Positions 18,224 through 26,956 of a DNA stretch of 64,000 bases are shown in pieces (within the stretch, counting starts at the first letter, position 1; every line of letters begins with the position of its first letter). The stretch lies in contig JAHEXY010000005.1 of NCBI GenBank assembly GCA_023251875.1, forward strand, positions 223,213 to 287,212, given 5' to 3'. The stretch comes from Bacteroidota bacterium (GTDB lineage: Bacteria; Bacteroidota; Bacteroidia; JAHEXY01). The position numbers and the translations under genes are program-made. A model generated the notes under the pieces. That model worked only from the letters and a program-made list of their open reading frames with translations. It made no database searches and had not been told where the DNA came from.

Positions 18224-19696
18224 ATGTTTTTACTTGATTCTCAGTCCAATTTTTCTTTTGCCATTAATCAGGCTTTTTCAGGACCTAATCTAATGTGTAT
18301 TGTAACTACAATAGCAAGCTTATTGATTGTTTCATTTGTATTAAGAAAATCGTATAACAACCTTCTCACTGTTCCTTTGTGCAATGAAAATGAAGATTGG
18401 AAAACAGAAATAATTCCACAACTTAAATTTGCATCCATTGCTTGTTTATATGCTTCTATAGCCATCATCTTCTTTCACTTTATGTATTTCTATGTAAAGA
18501 TAGCAGGATGGGAATCTCATGCTATGGAATGGCTCAACCTAATTGTTCGATGGGCACACATGATTTTAGGTATTGCATGGATTGGAGCTTCTTTTTATTT
18601 TATTTTTCTTGAAAACAGTTTAAACAGAACAGAGAATTTGCGTGATGAACTAGCCGGCAACCTTTGGGCAATACATGGTGGAGGATTTTATTATCTTGAA
18701 AAATACAAAATATCTCCTAAAGAATTACCCCAAAAATTACACTGGTTTAAATTTGAAGCATACTTTACTTGGCTCACCGGATTTTTATTGCTCTGTATTG
18801 TATATTATATGAATGCCAAAGCTTTTTTAATTGATAAAAGTGTAATGGACATTCAACCATCAACTGGAGTAATAATTGGAATAGGAACTTTAATATTAGG
18901 ATGGATTTTTTATGACCAACTTTGTAAATCTACAATAATAGAAAACCAAAAATTATTTACAAGCATACTTTTCGTTTTTATAACAATAGTTTCTTATGGT
19001 TTATGCCATGTATTTAATAGTAGAGCAGCATATATTCACGTTGGAGCCATGTTAGGAACCATAATGGTAGCCAATGTTTTTTTTGTAATAATTCCAGGCC
19101 AAAAGAAAATGGTAAAGGCTGCTTATGAAGGCAAAATACCAGATACTTTGTTAGGTAAAAAAGCCGGACTACGATCATTACACAATAACTATTTTACTTT
19201 GCCCGTGCTTTTTATTATGATTAGTAATCATTTCCCAAGCACTTTTGGTAATCAATTTAATTGGGCTATTTTAATCATACTTTCTTTGGCAAGTATATTT
19301 GTAAAACACTATTGGAATTTATCTGAACGTGGTCAACATCCGGTGTGGATGATTTATGCTGCTATTATAATTGCAATCATTTTATTTTTTGTTACAGGCC
19401 CCAAAAAAAATAATATTGATTTATCTCAACCGGTTTCTTTTGCCCAGGTACAATCAATCATGCAACAACGTTGCATGCCTTGTCATTCTTCTCACCCAAC
19501 TGACAATGAATGGACATCTGCTCCCAATGGGGTAATGTTTGATAATCCTGAAACTATTTTAAATATGGTTGATAAAATAAAAGCCCGTGCTATTGATACG
19601 CAAACCATGCCTCAAGCCAATAAAACAGGCATGACGCAAGAAGAAAGAAATACTATTGCCGCTTGGATTGCTCAAGGCGCCAAAGGCCCCTCTTAA
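18224..19696 (+). CDS. puuD: Membrane urate hydroxylase with C-terminal cytochrome c domain
   Basis: 490 residues. The N-terminal polytopic domain carries the hallmark of the PuuD (DUF989) family: WLNLIVRWAHMILGIAWIGASFYF, IHGGGFYYLEKYK, and HVFNSRAAYIHVGAMLGTIMVANVFF. About nine hydrophobic segments are visible. A C-terminal c-type cytochrome domain begins near residue 408 with the haem-binding RCMPCH (CxxCH). The family oxidises urate to 5-hydroxyisourate and passes electrons to the cytochrome and respiratory chain. No other purine-degradation gene is in the window. The last codons (GAKGPS) and the stop run into a palindromic element (19697-19713). Confidence 0.88.
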   Translation: MFLLDSQSNFSFAINQAFSGPNLMCIVTTIASLLIVSFVLRKSYNNLLTVPLCNENEDWKTEIIPQLKFASIACLYASIAIIFFHFMYFYVKIAGWESHAMEWLNLIVRWAHMILGIAWIGASFYFIFLENSLNRTENLRDELAGNLWAIHGGGFYYLEKYKISPKELPQKLHWFKFEAYFTWLTGFLLLCIVYYMNAKAFLIDKSVMDIQPSTGVIIGIGTLILGWIFYDQLCKSTIIENQKLFTSILFVFITIVSYGLCHVFNSRAAYIHVGAMLGTIMVANVFFVIIPGQKKMVKAAYEGKIPDTLLGKKAGLRSLHNNYFTLPVLFIMISNHFPSTFGNQFNWAILIILSLASIFVKHYWNLSERGQHPVWMIYAAIIIAIILFFVTGPKKNNIDLSQPVSFAQVQSIMQQRCMPCHSSHPTDNEWTSAPNGVMFDNPETILNMVDKIKARAIDTQTMPQANKTGMTQEERNTIAAWIAQGAKGPS

Positions 19697-19713
19697 TCTC
19701 CCCAAAGGGGAGA
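19697..19713. repeat. GC-rich palindrome at the 3' end of puuD
   Basis: TCTCCCC-AAA-GGGGAGA, a perfect 7-bp stem directly after the puuD stop, followed by AAAA. Member of the same small palindrome family as 19837-19870. It may act as a terminator, though the downstream T run is poor on the plus strand. Confidence 0.65.
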
Positions 19714-19836
19714 AAAACTTCTATCAAATCAAATGCTAATTTTAATAATGAGGTTATTTGCTAATTGCTAAATTGATCATCGACACAAGAAATCTTACAA
19801 GAGTATTTCATTAACTTTGCCAAAATAATTCCAAGC

Positions 19837-19870
19837 CTCCCTCTCCTTGGGAGAGGGGTAGGGAGAGGTG
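19837..19870. repeat. GC-rich palindromic element in the mgtE leader
   Basis: Contains CCCTCTCC-TT-GGGAGAGGGG followed by TAGGGAGAGGTG, a hairpin plus a purine-rich tail. It lies between a -7-like box (TAACTTTG, 19812-19819) and the mgtE start, so it would be in the transcript leader. The same design (hairpin plus GGTTAGGG.GAGGT tail) recurs at 40211-40250 and 41690-41725. Confidence 0.65.
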
Positions 19871-19890
19871 ATAAAATAGAGGGCTTCATT

Positions 19891-21282
19891 ATGCAGTTTG
19901 AACTAAGTACAGAATTTCTCAATTCATTAAGAGAAGGCATTCGCAATAATAATCAAGAACAAGTAAAAAAATTAATTGAAGATTTACATCCTGCAGATAT
20001 TGCAGAGATAATGGCCGAACTAGTTTCTAAAGAAGCTTGGTTTATTTATTCTTTGCTTAATGAAAAAGAAGCTTCTGAAGTAGTAATTGAACTGGATAGA
20101 GATTTAAGAAAAAAATTATTCTCCACATTATCATCAGAAGAAATTGCCAAACACGTTGAGAATTTAGATACAGATGATGCTACTGATGTAATTTCGGAAT
20201 TAACAGATGCCAAACAAACTGAAGTACTTTCTCACGTTGATGATCATGAACAAGCCAGTGACATTGTTGATCTTTTAAAATACCCTGAAGATACTGCCGG
20301 TAGTATTATGGGTAAGGAACTCATTATGGCCAATGCCAATTGGACAGTAATGCGCTGCGTGGCCGAAATGAGAAGGCAAGCACAAGATGTAAAATCTATT
20401 TACACTATTTATGTTGTTGATGATAATGAAAAACTGCTCGGAATACTTTCATTAAAAAAATTATTATTGGTTTCTGAAAAAGAAAAAATTGAAAATATTT
20501 ATAATGACGAAGTAATATCAGTAACCATTAAAGAAAAAGTAGAAGATGTTGCCAACATTATGGATAAGTACAATTTGGTTGCCATACCGGTTGTAGATGA
20601 GATTGGGCGATTGGTGGGTAGAATTACTATTGATGATGCCGTTGATATTTTAAGAAAAGAAGAAACCGAAGATGTTCAAAAAATGGCGGGTATGGAAGCG
20701 CTCGATGAGCCTTACATGACTATTCCATTTTTTCAGTTGATAAAAAAACGTGCGGGATGGTTGGTCATCCTTTTTGTTGGAGAAAGTTTAACTGCCACGG
20801 CTATGAGTTTTTTTGAAGGTCAAATTGCAAAAGCAGTTGTGTTGGCATTATTTATTCCCTTAATTATTTCGAGTGGTGGTAATACAGGCTCTCAAGCATC
20901 GTCACTTATTATACGCGCACTTGCTCTTGGTGAGGTAAATATTCGTGAATGGTGGAATATTGTTAAAAAAGAATTTTTTATTGGACTTTCATTAGGCTTA
21001 ATATTAGGATTGGTTGGTTTTTTAAGAGTTGCATTGTGGTCGCAATTTACTACTATTTACGGCCCACATTGGTTAAGTATTGGATTAACCGTTGGCCTCT
21101 CTCTTATAGGGGTTGTACTTTGGGGAAATTTAGCAGGCTCTGTTCTTCCAATTTTATTGAAGCGAGCAGGTCTTGATCCTGCAGTATCCTCAGCCCCTTT
21201 TGTTGCAACACTTATTGATGTAACAGGCTTGATTATTTATTTTACAATTGCCTCTATTATTTTAGCCGGAACACTATTATAA
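19891..21282 (+). CDS. mgtE: MgtE-type magnesium transporter
   Basis: 463 residues, usual length. Soluble N-terminal superhelical domain (about 1-130), tandem CBS domains (about 140-265) that sense cytoplasmic Mg2+, then five transmembrane helices (about 285-463) with the family signature SGGNTGSQASSLIIRALALGE forming the pore. Inner membrane. It converges with the CDF transporter gene, and the two 3' ends overlap by 6 bp. The AT-rich leader contains a palindromic element instead of a recognisable Mg2+ riboswitch. Confidence 0.95.
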   Translation: MQFELSTEFLNSLREGIRNNNQEQVKKLIEDLHPADIAEIMAELVSKEAWFIYSLLNEKEASEVVIELDRDLRKKLFSTLSSEEIAKHVENLDTDDATDVISELTDAKQTEVLSHVDDHEQASDIVDLLKYPEDTAGSIMGKELIMANANWTVMRCVAEMRRQAQDVKSIYTIYVVDDNEKLLGILSLKKLLLVSEKEKIENIYNDEVISVTIKEKVEDVANIMDKYNLVAIPVVDEIGRLVGRITIDDAVDILRKEETEDVQKMAGMEALDEPYMTIPFFQLIKKRAGWLVILFVGESLTATAMSFFEGQIAKAVVLALFIPLIISSGGNTGSQASSLIIRALALGEVNIREWWNIVKKEFFIGLSLGLILGLVGFLRVALWSQFTTIYGPHWLSIGLTVGLSLIGVVLWGNLAGSVLPILLKRAGLDPAVSSAPFVATLIDVTGLIIYFTIASIILAGTLL

Positions 21283-22257
21283 AGAATGCTTTTTATTAGC
21301 CATTACATTTTTCAAATTCCAATCAATTTTAGTTTCAAAAGCATGTTGCCTTACTTTGCAATCTGTAATTTGGCAATGTGAACAAGATATTTCAATGCAG
21401 GGGTCGGTATGAATAAAAAGCTCTACGGGACTTTCAACTTTAGTATTTACTAAATCTTCTATTGCTTTTACTTCTTCGTGTGCTTGTAGCGTAGTGTAAT
21501 ACCAAGGCATGGTAACATGACAATCGATATGAATAACGTGACCAAATTTTATGATGCGCATATTGTGAACATCTATCCAAACATTTTTTCTGTTCTCATT
21601 AAAAAATTTAATAATATTTTCTAATAGTTCATAATCTGTTTCGTCCATAATGCCGGCAATAGATTTTCGCAATACATCATAACCGGTTTTGCAAATGAGT
21701 AAACCAAATAAAATAGCTAAAACACTATCGAGCCATACTATTTTCGAAAAATAAATTATTGCCAGGCCAATAATTAATCCAACAGTGGAATAGGCATCAG
21801 ATTTAAGATGTTTACCACTTGCAATCATGGTTAATGAAGAATGTTGTTCTCCTTTTTTTTCTGTAAAATAACCTAGCCCATAATTTACCATTCCGCAAAA
21901 TGTGGTAAGCACAATACCAATATCTAGTTGACTAACTTGTTCGGGATAAAAAAAATTGTAAGTTGATTTTATGATAATTAAAATTCCTGCAATAGTAATT
22001 AGTATGCCTTCAATACTGGCAGAAATAAATTCAATTTTACCATGTCCGTAGGGGTGATTTTCATCTTTGGGTTGGTTTGCAAGAATAAGGCTATACAAAG
22101 CAAATGCTCCTGCTACAATATTTACAATGCTTTCAAGCGCATCCGTTAAAATTGCATTTGAATGGGTGAAAATATAAGCAGTAAATTTTATCGCCATTAA
22201 CAACAAGCCAATGCAAAGAGAAACAAACTGAAATTGAATATTTGATTTTGTACTCAT
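21277..22257 (-). CDS. Cation diffusion facilitator (CDF) family metal transporter
   Basis: 326 residues with six transmembrane segments in the first 215 or so and a cytoplasmic C-terminal domain. The family metal-binding residues are visible: LTDALESIVNI in helix 2, YGHGKIEFISA after it, and HLKSDAYST in helix 5. The tail has an extra Cys/His cluster (CIEISCSHCQITDCKVRQH). Exports divalent metal such as Zn2+, Fe2+ or Mn2+ against protons; the exact metal is not decidable. The start overlaps the hutI stop by 4 bp (ATGA), so the two are cotranslated although functionally unrelated. Confidence 0.92.
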   Translation of the reverse strand: MSTKSNIQFQFVSLCIGLLLMAIKFTAYIFTHSNAILTDALESIVNIVAGAFALYSLILANQPKDENHPYGHGKIEFISASIEGILITIAGILIIIKSTYNFFYPEQVSQLDIGIVLTTFCGMVNYGLGYFTEKKGEQHSSLTMIASGKHLKSDAYSTVGLIIGLAIIYFSKIVWLDSVLAILFGLLICKTGYDVLRKSIAGIMDETDYELLENIIKFFNENRKNVWIDVHNMRIIKFGHVIHIDCHVTMPWYYTTLQAHEEVKAIEDLVNTKVESPVELFIHTDPCIEISCSHCQITDCKVRQHAFETKIDWNLKNVMANKKHSL

Positions 22258-23486
22258 TGAACAATGCCATTAATAATAACGGTTTCTACCAATCTACTTC
22301 CAAAAGAATAGGGAATAAATGCATAAGATGAAATAGGGTTTGTAATAAAAACATTAGCTTTTTTTCCAATGGCAATGCTTCCTAATTCATTATTTACTTC
22401 CATAGCATAAGCTGCATTAATAGTGGCTGCATTTATTGCTTCTTCCGGTAACATTTTTAGTTTCACACAGGCTAATGATAAAATAAAAGGCATGTTGCCC
22501 GATGGCGATGAACCCGGATTGTAATCCGTAGCAAGAGCAACAGGTAAACCCGCTGCAATCATTTTTCGGGCAGGAGGATAATGCAATCCTAAAAAAAATG
22601 CTGTAGAAGGCAATAGCGTAGGCATGGTATTGGAATGCAATAAAATTTCAATTTCATCATCTCCTGTAAATTCTAAATGATCTACCGAAATGGCTTTGTT
22701 TTTTACACCTACTTGTATGCCTCCGGAATAATCCAATTCATTGGCATGGATTTTTGGTTTTAAACCATATTTAGCCGATGCATTTAAAATTTGATCCGTT
22801 TCTTCAACCGAAAAAAATCCCCTATCGCAAAACACATCACAATAATCAGCTAATTTTTCTTGGGCAATAATAGGAAGCATTTCTTTTATAATCATGTTTA
22901 CATAAGCCTGATGGTTTTGTTTGTATTCAAGAGGAAAGGCATGCGCTCCCAAAAAAGTAGATTTTATAGTAAGATTACTTTTTTCTTTTAAACGTTTAAT
23001 TACCCTTAGCATTTTAATTTCATCTTGTACAGTAAGCCCGTATCCGCTTTTTATTTCAACTGCTCCTGTTCCCATCATTTTAATTTCTTCTAATCGCATC
23101 CAGGCACTTTCAAATAATTCTTGCTCAGATGTATTTTGTAATCGCTTTGCTGAATTTAAAATACCCCCCCCTCGTTTTGCAATTTCTTCATACGATAAGC
23201 CATTTATTTTATCTACAAATTCACTTTCGCGACTACCAGCATATACAATATGAGTATGTGAATCACACCAAGCAGGAAAAACCAATTTCCCGGTGGCATC
23301 AATTATTTTATCTGCATGCTCAAGGCAATTATTCATTGATCCAAAATCAATAATTTTATCTTTTTCGATTAATAGAAAAGCATTCTCAATACAACTAAGA
23401 CTTGCCATAGCTGTACCTGAAACTTTATCCTTATGTTCAGCCACTAGCCCTACAATTTGTTTTATATTTCTGATTAATAACCTCAT
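22254..23486 (-). CDS. hutI: Imidazolonepropionase
   Basis: 410 residues of the amidohydrolase fold; hydrolyses 4-imidazolone-5-propanoate to N-formimino-L-glutamate in histidine degradation. Seen: the metal site CDSHTHIVYAGSR, the substrate-side EIKSGYGLTVQDEIKMLRV, THLG-equivalent FLGAHAFP, HANELDYSGGIQVG, SVDHLEFT, and ATDYNPGSSPSGNMPFILSLAC. Full length. No other hut gene is in the window. Overlaps the CDF gene by 4 bp. Confidence 0.96.
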   Translation of the reverse strand: MRLLIRNIKQIVGLVAEHKDKVSGTAMASLSCIENAFLLIEKDKIIDFGSMNNCLEHADKIIDATGKLVFPAWCDSHTHIVYAGSRESEFVDKINGLSYEEIAKRGGGILNSAKRLQNTSEQELFESAWMRLEEIKMMGTGAVEIKSGYGLTVQDEIKMLRVIKRLKEKSNLTIKSTFLGAHAFPLEYKQNHQAYVNMIIKEMLPIIAQEKLADYCDVFCDRGFFSVEETDQILNASAKYGLKPKIHANELDYSGGIQVGVKNKAISVDHLEFTGDDEIEILLHSNTMPTLLPSTAFFLGLHYPPARKMIAAGLPVALATDYNPGSSPSGNMPFILSLACVKLKMLPEEAINAATINAAYAMEVNNELGSIAIGKKANVFITNPISSYAFIPYSFGSRLVETVIINGIVQ

Positions 23487-23568
23487 AGCAAATAAAAAAT
23501 CATTTCTAAATGTAACCTTTTTATAAAAATACAGTATAAGTAATTATTACCCAAAATCTGACATTGTT

Positions 23569-26025
23569 ATGACGACTTCAATTTTTAAAAAGAATATATT
23601 GTGTGTGCTGCTATATACAGCATATTTAGCTGCATCGTATGCTCAAGTTTGTGATACTTTTTCTATTACCAAAGAAAGACATAACTTGGGAATATATGGA
23701 GGTTTAGCTTCTGACCTTAGTTATTTAAACACCAATAACCGCTTATTTGCAAACGTAGTTTCAGCTTCTACTTTATTATATACTGACGATACTTGTAAAA
23801 CCTGGCATCAAGCATTTCAATTTGATTCATTGGATTATGAATGTGGAACCAGAGGTTGGGGCGGTGGCGGAACAAAAACACTTTGTAATAATAATGGATG
23901 GGTGTTAGTGCATTCTTTAAGAAGCGATGGAACAATGGCCGCTTCTATAATTAGTTATCAAAATGGAGACAGTGGGACTTTTCAAACATTAATGGATTCG
24001 TATTTATTAGATCAATTAGGAGATAGTGCAGTAGTAAATGGTATTGGTTTAACTGATTATTTTGCATACACATTGATGGGGCCTTATATTGTGCAACAAA
24101 CTGCTTCAACAAGAAATATTATTGATATAAATAATTTTATTTCGGGTTTATCTGGCAATACGCACATACTTAAAATTGCAGCAGCCAATAATTCAAATGG
24201 CTATCCCTATTACATCACAATTGATACAACAGGAGAAAATCTTGACGAAGGTCAATTTTTGTATCGGTATGATGGATCTACTTTTTCTAAAATAACATTG
24301 CCTTCAGGAACATCTACCGTTAATGGAGTATTTACACATCCTAACCAACCATTAGGCGATACATTATTTATTTCTATTACCAATACCAGTAATGCTATAA
24401 AATTTTATAGATCGTATAATAAAGGGACTTCATGGACAAATATTACCATACCAAATGGTACCAATGTTAATATTTCTGATGTTGATTATAGTGCAACTTG
24501 GCAATCCCAATATTCACAGGGAAAAGGTATTGTTATTATAGCTCCTGGGAAAGGCATTTCAAAAGATTTAGGAAGCTCATGGGACTTTACAAGTAATATT
24601 ATGGGTAATGGAGAGGCTATACATCCTAAAAATATCAATTATATTGTTGCTTGTAACACTTCTGCAGTAGCATTGAGCACCAACGGGGCTATGGGGCCTT
24701 TTAGTGCTATGGATAATGAAGGTTACAATGCTGTGCAAATAAAAAAAATAGCGCGTACAAAAAATGAAGGCGCATTTTATTTGGCCACCTATTTTGGTTT
24801 AGCATACACAACTGCATACTTAAATAATAATGTTGCCCCTTTTGATAAATGGCAAACACCTTATGGCAGTATTTCCAATACAAGTTATCAATATACTGCT
24901 GTTGCCATAGATTTAAGCGACTCTTTGCATGTTGTTGCCGGATATTCCACCAATGGTTTGGCAAAAGGTTTTAGTGTAAGCACTACGGGTTCTAGTGGTT
25001 TTTCTAGTGTTTTACCTTCTTTTACTACTGCAGATTTTAGTATTAATGATATTGCATTTGTTAATTCATCTATTCTTATAGCAGTTACCGGAGGCAATAC
25101 ATTTTCTCAAACAGCAAGTGGAAATATTTGGAGATCATCTGATGGGGGTAACAATTGGAGCAAACTATCTGTAAGTGGATTTAAAGATGGAAATACAATT
25201 GCAGTTGCTTATTCCGGTGGCGACACCGTAATATATATTGGTACCGGAATGAATGCTATTGATACCGGTTATATATGGAAATCAACTGACTTAGGAATCA
25301 ATTGGAGCATTGTAAATACAGGCCCAAGTAGTATTACAGACCCAAGTGTTACCGGCATTCCTGTTCTTGGCATTACCGTTGATCCAAGAGGAACAGACAC
25401 GCTATATATAGTTGGAGGATATGAATACGAACAAAAAAATGGAGAGTATGATCAGGCTTTTGTTGCCTCTTATGATGGCGGACAAAACTACCATTCAATT
25501 AATATTTCTGGAGAACATTCTTTTTCTGCAGTTGAAATTAATTCCAATAATCCGGATAGTGTGGTATATGTTACAAATGGAAGAAATATCTATTGGTACA
25601 TTCCCGTAATGGATACTGCAGTACAAATTTTTAAAGGTATGCCCGGAGAAGTTATCCCTGACATATCTATTGGATCAATTTTAGTAGGTACTACAACAGG
25701 TTTTTATGGAGTAGAAAATCAAATTACAACGCCTACCATTATTACAAATATCTTAAAAAATAGTATTGACAATACTGTAAATGTTTATCCCAACCCAATT
25801 AATGATATAGCTTATTTTGAATTTAATTCAGAAAAATATGAACAAGTAAATGCTTCTATAACAGATATCACTGGCAGGGTAGTTACAACTATTTTAAGTG
25901 AGAAACTAAATGCAGGTAAACATCATTATAAATTTTCGCTAAGCAATTTACAATATGGCATATACTTTTTAGTAATAACATCTGATAGCAAAAAATATTG
26001 TGAAAAAATATTTATAGCCAGATAA
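23569..26025 (+). CDS. BNR/sialidase-like beta-propeller protein with T9SS type A sorting domain
   Basis: 818 residues: N-terminal signal segment (about 1-25, ending SYAQ), a long all-beta region with Asp-box-like BNR turns (SYNKGTSWTNI, SSDGGNNWSKL, STDLGINWSIV, SYDGGQNYHSI), and a type A sorting domain (VNVYPNPINDIAYFEFNS..., about 735-818). Such proteins form surface or secreted beta-propellers (VPS10/sialidase-like folds). No catalytic sialidase residues could be verified, so an enzyme function should not be assumed. Single gene; the hutI gene is divergent. Confidence 0.8.
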   Translation: MTTSIFKKNILCVLLYTAYLAASYAQVCDTFSITKERHNLGIYGGLASDLSYLNTNNRLFANVVSASTLLYTDDTCKTWHQAFQFDSLDYECGTRGWGGGGTKTLCNNNGWVLVHSLRSDGTMAASIISYQNGDSGTFQTLMDSYLLDQLGDSAVVNGIGLTDYFAYTLMGPYIVQQTASTRNIIDINNFISGLSGNTHILKIAAANNSNGYPYYITIDTTGENLDEGQFLYRYDGSTFSKITLPSGTSTVNGVFTHPNQPLGDTLFISITNTSNAIKFYRSYNKGTSWTNITIPNGTNVNISDVDYSATWQSQYSQGKGIVIIAPGKGISKDLGSSWDFTSNIMGNGEAIHPKNINYIVACNTSAVALSTNGAMGPFSAMDNEGYNAVQIKKIARTKNEGAFYLATYFGLAYTTAYLNNNVAPFDKWQTPYGSISNTSYQYTAVAIDLSDSLHVVAGYSTNGLAKGFSVSTTGSSGFSSVLPSFTTADFSINDIAFVNSSILIAVTGGNTFSQTASGNIWRSSDGGNNWSKLSVSGFKDGNTIAVAYSGGDTVIYIGTGMNAIDTGYIWKSTDLGINWSIVNTGPSSITDPSVTGIPVLGITVDPRGTDTLYIVGGYEYEQKNGEYDQAFVASYDGGQNYHSINISGEHSFSAVEINSNNPDSVVYVTNGRNIYWYIPVMDTAVQIFKGMPGEVIPDISIGSILVGTTTGFYGVENQITTPTIITNILKNSIDNTVNVYPNPINDIAYFEFNSEKYEQVNASITDITGRVVTTILSEKLNAGKHHYKFSLSNLQYGIYFLVITSDSKKYCEKIFIAR

Positions 26026-26037
26026 TTTTTTTTCTTA

Positions 26038-26067
26038 TTGCCGAGAACCTACAAAAACTTACCTTTG
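26038..26067 (+). promoter_or_regulatory. Bacteroidota-type promoter for tatC
   Basis: TTG (26038-26040), a 19-nt spacer, then TACCTTTG (26060-26067): a full match to the -33/-7 consensus, 37 bp before the tatC start codon. Confidence 0.7.
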
Positions 26068-26104
26068 ACATGCCAATTTTACAATTTAGGAGCTTGATTA
26101 AAGC

Positions 26105-26929
26105 ATGTTAAAAAAAATTCTTCAAAAATTAAATCCCAATGCCGAAAAAGAAATGACTTTTCTAGATCATTTAGAAGAGTTGCGTTGGCACCTTATTCGT
26201 TCAGCCATTGCCATTGTTGTTTTTGCCATTGCAGCTTTCTTTTGCAAAGAAATTATTTTTGATGGCATTTTATTAGCTCCCAAACGACCTGATTTTATAA
26301 CTGCACGATTATTATGCCAATTAGGAGATTATTTAAAAGTGGATGGACTTTGTTTAAATCAAAAACCATTTGAATTAATTAGTACAGACATTGCCGGGCA
26401 ATTTACTACTCACATGTTTGTTGCGCTTATAGCCGGATTAATTGTTGCTTTCCCCTATGTATTTTGGGAATTATGGAGCTTTATAAAACCTGCACTGAAA
26501 GAAAAAGAGTTAAAATATACCAGAGGTATTGTATTTTTTGCTTCATCGCTTTTTTTGTTGGGAATTTTATTTAGTTATTACATGATCGTTCCTCTTTCAT
26601 TAAATTTTTTAGGAAGCTATCAGGTAAGTGCCGAAGTAACCAATCGCATTTCACTCGATTCATATATTGATATTGTTACCAATATGTCGCTCGCAGGGGG
26701 CATTACATTTGAACTCCCCATTGTTGTTTTCTTCCTTACAAAAATTGGATTAATTGGCCCAACTTTTATGAGAAACTATCGCAAACATGCAATTGTTGTT
26801 ATGTTTATTTTGGCAGCTATTATAACTCCTTCTACTGATGTAACAAGCCAAACCTTAGTTGCATTACCGCTTATTCTATTATATGAAATAAGTATTTGGG
26901 TAGCAGTTAGCGTAGCTAAAAATAAATAA
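26105..26929 (+). CDS. tatC: Twin-arginine translocase subunit TatC
   Basis: 274 residues with six transmembrane helices. The N-terminal conserved segment MTFLDHLEELRWHLIRSA and the region after helix 1-2 with PFELISTDI and FPYVFWELWSFIKPAL are typical of TatC, which binds twin-arginine signal peptides of folded exported proteins. There is a lengthened first periplasmic loop, as often in Bacteroidota. No tatA is adjacent. Own promoter at 26038-26067; the GH18 gene follows after 27 bp. Confidence 0.95.
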   Translation: MLKKILQKLNPNAEKEMTFLDHLEELRWHLIRSAIAIVVFAIAAFFCKEIIFDGILLAPKRPDFITARLLCQLGDYLKVDGLCLNQKPFELISTDIAGQFTTHMFVALIAGLIVAFPYVFWELWSFIKPALKEKELKYTRGIVFFASSLFLLGILFSYYMIVPLSLNFLGSYQVSAEVTNRISLDSYIDIVTNMSLAGGITFELPIVVFFLTKIGLIGPTFMRNYRKHAIVVMFILAAIITPSTDVTSQTLVALPLILLYEISIWVAVSVAKNK

Positions 26930-26956
26930 TTACCAATGACAAATTATTAATTACTA

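Noticed and set aside
22921-23526. Three overlapping plus-strand open frames (60-110 codons) across hutI
   Set aside because: They lie opposite a complete, strongly conserved hutI gene, have no family resemblance and mirror its codon pattern.
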